Part shown: positions 58,862-64,000 of the stretch, one piece after another
Numbering within the stretch: position 1 is the first letter of the stretch
Layout: each line of letters begins with the position of its first letter
Notes under the pieces: generated by a model
What the model was told of the DNA's origin: nothing
Database searches by the model: none
Seen by the model: only the letters and a program-made list of their open reading frames with translations
Translations under genes and position numbers: made by a program
Source: Coffea arabica
Taxonomy: Eukaryota; Streptophyta; Magnoliopsida; Gentianales; Rubiaceae
DNA: 64,000 nt
Direction of reading: 5' to 3'
Assembly: GCF_036785885.1 (NCBI RefSeq)
Contig: NC_092330.1
Location: forward strand, 3,940,525-4,004,524

Positions 58862-59653
58862 GGGATAAATATTTACAAACAGCAAAGGTTGAACACTAGA
58901 AAACCTTCTAATACAAGTGTAGAAATATTATGAGAAAAAAAATAATATTGCATTCAAAAAAGAAAATTTCTTACAATAACTTTCACTTGTTCATAGACAA
59001 AAAACTTTCATAACAAATCATGATTCCTTTATTAGAAAAAAGTTTTTACCATCCATGAAGATTAGGTTCAAACAATATGAGAAAGATCATAAATAGGACA
59101 AAATGCAGTAGAATATGGCTTATGCACGATTCAGCACGTTAAAATGTTCAAATTAAGAAAATCTCAAAAGAAAAATAATGGTAGAAGATATACACATATA
59201 TACATGAAAAAAGACCATATTTCAGAAACAAATGATGCTCTCCCTATAGGATGAAAAAAAGGGAAAAAATCTTAAAGCACCAATGATTCATCATATATGC
59301 CTGTGTTTGATTGAGAAAATATTATTTTTCAAAAAAAAAAGAAAAGAAAAGAAGAAGAAGCAGAAAATTAACATAATCAAAATTTGATATTTTTCTCATC
59401 GAAACTTTGGAAAAGATTTAGCATCAAATTTGCAGTGAATCTAAGTTCTTAGATTCATTGCTATTTCCTATTAGAATTCTCAACCATACTTTGCAATGGA
59501 TGGGCCAAATATGGAAAATAAATAACCGAGTCAACAAGGGATCAAGATAATACTAAACATTATGGAAAATCAAGTGTTAACCATCAATTGACAAAAGATA
59601 GCCCTAAAATATAATGAAGATTTTATAAACGATGTAAGTAGAAAAATAAAAAC
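58862..59653. other. Remnant of MYB intron 2, no exon
   Basis: AT-rich with no splice-bounded frame. By position it is intron 2 between the R2 and R3 exons. Confidence 0.5.
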
Positions 59654-59762
59654 CTTGGTATAGGGACGCAAATGGTTGTGACTTCTCTCCCTGCACTGCT
59701 TACCGGTCCTTATTACCATTTTCTCAGCAATTTGAGTCCACTTCACTAGCCTTCCTAATGTG
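59654..59762 (-). pseudogene. R2R3-MYB pseudogene, exon 2 (R2 repeat)
   Basis: 109 bp on the minus strand, acceptor TATGTAG before 59762 and donor AAG|GTTTTT after 59654. It encodes GRLVK-WTQIAEKM and then RTGKQCRER, HNHLRPYTK, the second and third helices of a plant MYB R2 repeat. Six residues (the usual Q-Y-G-x-R-K) are deleted before WTQIA. The third conserved Trp is Ser (RERSHNHL), and RPDIK has become RPYTK. The GKQCRERWHNHLRP type belongs to the MYB98/115/118/119 group. Confidence 0.85.
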
Positions 59763-59923
59763 CTACATAACAATAAAAAGGAAAATTAGCCGACACATTA
59801 ACTAGCACTTTCGACAAAAAACTAATTTTTCATGTCACAAATAATATAAAAATCCATAAAAAGGAATAAATAAAAGTAACAATAAGAATATAAGAGACTA
59901 AGAGGGAATTCAATGATTTTTAC

Positions 59924-60440
59924 TTGTCTTCCTCTTCAATCCACTGGCCTTTGATTAAAGTTACAGAAGAGCCATCTTTTCCTCTCCTTCCTATTCCCCT
60001 GGGAACTTTTGGTGCCAAATTTTCTTCCTCTCCTAGGCCATCAATGGGGTTCGTTTCTTGACTAAGTTTAGAGTACTTTCTTCATTGAAGAAAACTGTAT
60101 TGACGAAACTACTTCTTTCATGAGAAGGAGATGGAGTAGTTGGCCATGGGAATAGCCCTTCTTGTCTTGCACGGCCATGGATTGCGCTACCACTTAATGG
60201 AGAGGAAACAAAATCAGGATTCACTGGAATAAAGGTTGCCTTATTCTTGAAATTGGATAGAATTTTAGGTTGAGAAAATTGACTCTGACACCGTAAGGAT
60301 CCATATGGCCTTGGCTTAGCAAAGGGAAGCTGTAGGTGATGATCTCTTTGGTAATTATTTCCATAAGAGAAACTTCCTCTCACTCTTCCTTCTTCCAAGA
60401 AAAAGAAGTGTAAAAGAGTATTGAAAAGGGAAAAGGGATG
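59924..60440 (-). pseudogene. R2R3-MYB pseudogene, exon 1
   Basis: The N-terminal exon on the minus strand. The frame from about 60398 gives GSFSYGNNYQRDHHLQLPFA, a Pro/Ser-rich region and FNEESTLNL. A one-base shift near 60070-60080 then moves to the frame of QETNPIDGLGEEENLAPKVP, ending at VTLIKGQWIEEED and the donor GACAA|GTAAAA. KGQW-EEED is the start of R2, so exon boundaries match those of R2R3-MYB genes. No ATG opens the frame. Confidence 0.78.
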
Positions 60441-60839
60441 TCTTTAAGTAATGAAAATAGCTTCTTTTTAATGAAAGGAAGTCCTTAAGCTTTTCTTTCT
60501 CTCTCTTTCTTTAGTGGAGTTACCAAGAGAAGAACTCTATGACTATTCACCTTTCCTCTTATTCTTTGTTTTATACTTGAGATAAAATTAAGATGAGGAG
60601 GAAATGATTTTTTATAACACAAAGTATTGGTATGTGGTAAGCTACTTGGGTTTTTATTCATATCAGTCTCAAGGAGTTTATCAGATACATAAAATTCTAC
60701 GATTAGGTTCAACATTTAATTATTTCATCAAATTTGGCCTTGACTTGCACTTTTCATGCTATTCCTATATATTTTGAGTAAATCTTATATACACTATTAC
60801 TGTTGGATCTATGACACATATGCAAAACGTAAATAAAAT
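60441..60839. other. Intergenic DNA, flank of the MYB pseudogene
   Basis: A CT-rich stretch on the plus strand (60491-60511) and a partial MITE end (TATACACTATTACTGTTGGA) near 60787. No gene. Confidence 0.4.
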
Positions 60840-63800
60840 TTAGTTTCCGTAATAGCGTGCGTCTGGTGTGTTGAATTTGGCATGTATTGAATAATATATA
60901 TTTCTAGTTTTTATGTATAATTATTGAATTTTTCCTTAAGAAAAATCAGGATGGCCGAATTTGGTATTGATGATATCTTGAATAAAATTTACTTTCCATA
61001 ATAGCATGCATCTGATGTGTCGAATTCGACATGTAATGAATAATATATATTTCTACTTTATAATTATTGAATTTTTTTTATGAGCACAATTTAAAGAGAT
61101 TATCGTCCGACGCGCGCTGATTTGATAATTAAACATTTCCTTTTAAACCATTTTCCATACTTTTAGATCATCTTTTGTAATTATATTTTCAAAACCAAAA
61201 AAAATTGCTATAATTTACACATTAATTGAAGTTATTGTCAACAACGAACATTTTGAAACGTTGAAGTTTTTTGATATAGAGAGCAATATTCTTCCACTCA
61301 CAAGACAAATGTTCATACTCTGTATAGATAAGTAATTGGGCATAATATTGCTTTTAATAATTATTTCAGCATTAGACACAATTAAAATGGTCAAATAATG
61401 ATACAAAGTATAAGAATATGACCCAATAAAGTGGTTTTATAATTGGACTCAAAGTGATAAAAAAAATTAGAAGGTCAATGATCATTATTATAGGTGATAT
61501 TTTGCTTAAACACAATACTTTTTAGTTATTTAATGAAGTTTTCTTAGTAGTGTGTCAAGGACAAACATTAAAAAAGGGACAAACATCCAAACCCTAAATA
61601 GATAGAACCTTTGCTTACACTTTAAAAATTGTACACATACTCATTTATTCTATTTGAGTTACACAATTCTTATAATCCCAAGAAATGAAAAAAATTAGGA
61701 CTTAAAACATTGAAAATTTAAAAGGATAACAACACTCAATATTTTATACCAATTGATCAATGGCTTATACCATAAAAGTTGTGTCAATTTTTTCTGGACA
61801 ACAAGAGTATGATTTACTACTATTACGTATCATTTACGACACTAAAATGTGTGTGTATGTTAGTATATTCTGACTCAGTTAAACCAAAAAAAGAAAAATC
61901 TACCGGCCTATATCTTGAATAAAATTTACTTTCCATAATTGCGTGCGTCTGATGTGTCGAATTCGATATGTATTGAACAATACATATTTATACTTTCATG
62001 TATAATTATTAAAATTTTTTAACGAGCACAATTTAAAGAATGATTATTGTTTGACACGTGTCGATTCAACAATTAAACATTTCCTTTTAAACCATTTCCC
62101 ATACTTGCGGATTGTCTTTTGTAATTATATTTTTTCGAAACCAAAAAAAATTACAATAATTTACACATTAATTGAAGTTATTCTTAACAACAAACATTTT
62201 GAAACTTTGAAGTTTTTGATATATAAAGCAAGAATCTTCCACTCACTAAACAAGTGCTCATGCTATGTATAGATCAGTAATTTGGCATAATACTATGTTT
62301 AGTAAAGTGTTTGATCTTAGACAATAAATATAAAAGGCTAATTTGAACATTAAACACAAGTAAAATGGTCAAATATTCATACAAAGTTTAAGAATATAAT
62401 CCAATAAAGTTGTTTTATAATTAGCCTCAAAGTGAAATAAAAAATAAAAAATAAAAAATTAGAAGGTCTAAGAACATTATTACAAGAGATATTTTCCCTA
62501 AACACAAAACCTTTTAGTTGTTTAATGAAGTTTTCTTAGGTTTGTGTCGAGGACAAATATTAAAAAAAAAGGACAAACATCCAAATCTAAATAGATAGAA
62601 CCTTCGCTTATACTTGAAAAACTGTACTCATAATCATCTGTTCTTTTTGAGTTGCAAAATTCTTACAATCCCAAGAAATGAAAACTTATGACTTAAAAAA
62701 TTGAAATTTTAAAAGGATAACAGTAGTAAATTCCGCTAATTGATAAAAGGCCTATACTACCAAAGTTGTGTCAATATTTTCTTGACAATTAGGCTATGAA
62801 TGACTGCTATTATGTATCACTTATGACTAGAGCTGTAAACGAACCGAATCGAACCGAGTATCTCATGTTTGAACTCTGTTCGTTAAGCAGTTCGAACAAC
62901 GTTCGTGTTCGTTCGTTAATTTTCGAACTCCAAACTTGTGTTCGTGTTCGGTTCGTTAAGTAAAATTCGTGTTCGAGTTCGAGTTCATGTTCGGCTAGTT
63001 TAACATAAACGAGCCGTTCGCGAACATGTTCGAAATGCTCGAATCCAAATTATTTTATACTTTAAATATGCCATGCAAATTATTAATTATTCTTAAAAAT
63101 AATTAAAGTACTAAGTGACTAAATTCTATTATTCATTAACTATATAACTAACATTAACATAAAAACAACAAATAAAATAAAGAAATTTGCCCTCCAAATA
63201 TAAAAGTCCAGCCATAAAATTAACCCAAAAATTTGTCAAATGATAATTATGTCTATGTTCACGAACGTTCGTTAAAACTCGCGAACATATTTGTGTTCGC
63301 GAACGTTCGTTTAGCATGCTCGCGAACGTTCGTTAAAACTCGCGAACATGTTCGTGCTCGCTCGATTATTAATTGAACAAAAAAATTCGTTCGAACTCGG
63401 TTCGTTTAAAATTTCGAACGAGCCTTTCACGAACATGAACGAGCCGAAACGAATCGAGTTAACGAACAGCTCGGTTCGTTTAACAGCTCTACTTATGACA
63501 CCAAAATGTGAGTGTACGTTAGTATATTCTGACTCAGTTAAAGCAAAAAATTAGTATGGCCTATATCTTGAATAAAATTTACTTTCCATAATTGTGTGCG
63601 TCTGATATGTCAAATTTGACATGTATTGAATAATACATATTTCTACTTTTTATGTATAACAACTACATTTTTTCTTATGAAAACAATTTAAAGAATGATT
63701 ATTGTCCAACACATGCCGATGCGGCACTTAAATATTTCCTTTTAAACCATTTTTCATATTGGCAGATTGTAAGTCTTTTCGAAACCAAAAAAAAAATTGC

Positions 63801-64000
63801 TATAATTTACACATTAATTGAAGTTATTGTCAACAACAAACATTTAAAATGTTGCGGTTTTTTGATATACAGAGCTATATTCTTTTACTCATTAGACAAG
63901 TGCTCATGCTATGTATATTTTAGTAATTTGGCATAATATTTTGTTTAATAAAGTTTTTGATATTAGGCTGTAAACATAAAGGCTAGTTTGAACAAAAGAG
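60840..64000 (+). repeat. Tandem array of a 0.94-0.98-kb AT-rich unit
   Basis: The word TATCTTGAATAAAATTTACT starts at 60974, 61911 and 63564. Each occurrence is followed by TTCCATAAT, GTGTCGAATTCGA-like words, ACATTTCCTTTTAAACCATT and TTTACACATTAATTGAAGTT. Unit 1 is 937 bp; unit 2 is 1653 bp, or about 981 bp once the hAT element and its target duplication are removed; unit 3 runs off the right edge. A partial, diverged unit precedes at 60840-60973. No unit has a long open frame. The function is unknown. Confidence 0.85.
62828..63491. mobile_element. hAT non-autonomous element inserted in the tandem array
   Basis: Ends TAGAGCTGTAAACG and TTTAACAGCTCTA, flanked by an exact 8-bp duplication CTTATGAC (62820-62827 and 63492-63499). 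664 bp, no transposase. The AT-rich core and the CGAAC/GTTCG arrays match the element at 44637-45289 in opposite orientation. Unit 1 of the array has the uninterrupted site (CATTTACGACACTAAAATG, near 61830), which confirms both boundaries. Confidence 0.92.

Noticed and set aside
1..64000. A novel multi-gene system or biosynthetic cluster
   Set aside because: Intact genes are few, unrelated in function and separated by repeats. No co-oriented set of enzymes or regulators is present.

Overview
This window is nuclear DNA from a flowering plant, most likely a eudicot. It is AT-rich and its genes carry spliceosomal introns. It holds plant-only families (class I small heat-shock protein, R2R3-MYB, an HMGB7-type protein) and plant retroelements: Ty1/copia with a tRNA-Met-type primer site, a Tat/Ogre-type gypsy LTR, and L1 LINEs with a C-terminal RNase H. 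The species cannot be fixed from sequence alone; an asterid is a guess.

Layout. 1-1492: left end of a decayed copia element with its 5' LTR, cut by the window edge. 1.5-8.4 kb: gene-poor DNA with a local duplication, a SINE-like repeat, a GC-rich LTR-like block, a MITE, one unrecognised reading frame (7264-7704) and a hAT-like foldback. 8491-13352: complete but inactivated copia element with near-identical LTRs and a 5-bp target duplication. 13.4-24.8 kb: repeats only, including a hAT-like element, a 1.3-kb tandem duplication and a MULE-like element inserted in it. 24.9-34.6 kb is the genic core: a secreted LRR protein (+), an 8-exon HMGB7-like gene (-) and a 4-exon C1orf131/DUF4602-like ribosome-biogenesis gene (-). 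35-41.9 kb: intergenic, with an orphan first exon near 37.87 kb. 41910-42392: intronless class I small heat-shock protein gene (-) with TATA box and heat-shock element. 42.6-50.2 kb: MITEs, a hAT element with perfect 8-bp target duplication and a 5'-truncated LINE. 50.3-60.4 kb: one R2R3-MYB pseudogene (-) split by a full-length L1 LINE and a gypsy solo LTR. 60.8-64 kb: tandem array of a 0.94-0.98-kb unit, one unit carrying a second copy of the same hAT family.

The intact genes are housekeeping or stress genes with no shared pathway; nothing looks operon-like or like a gene cluster. The window is mainly a record of nested transposition and gene decay. I did not find a convincing new biological system. 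The most interesting item is the dismembered MYB gene, followed by insertions whose empty sites can be read from tandem duplicates.
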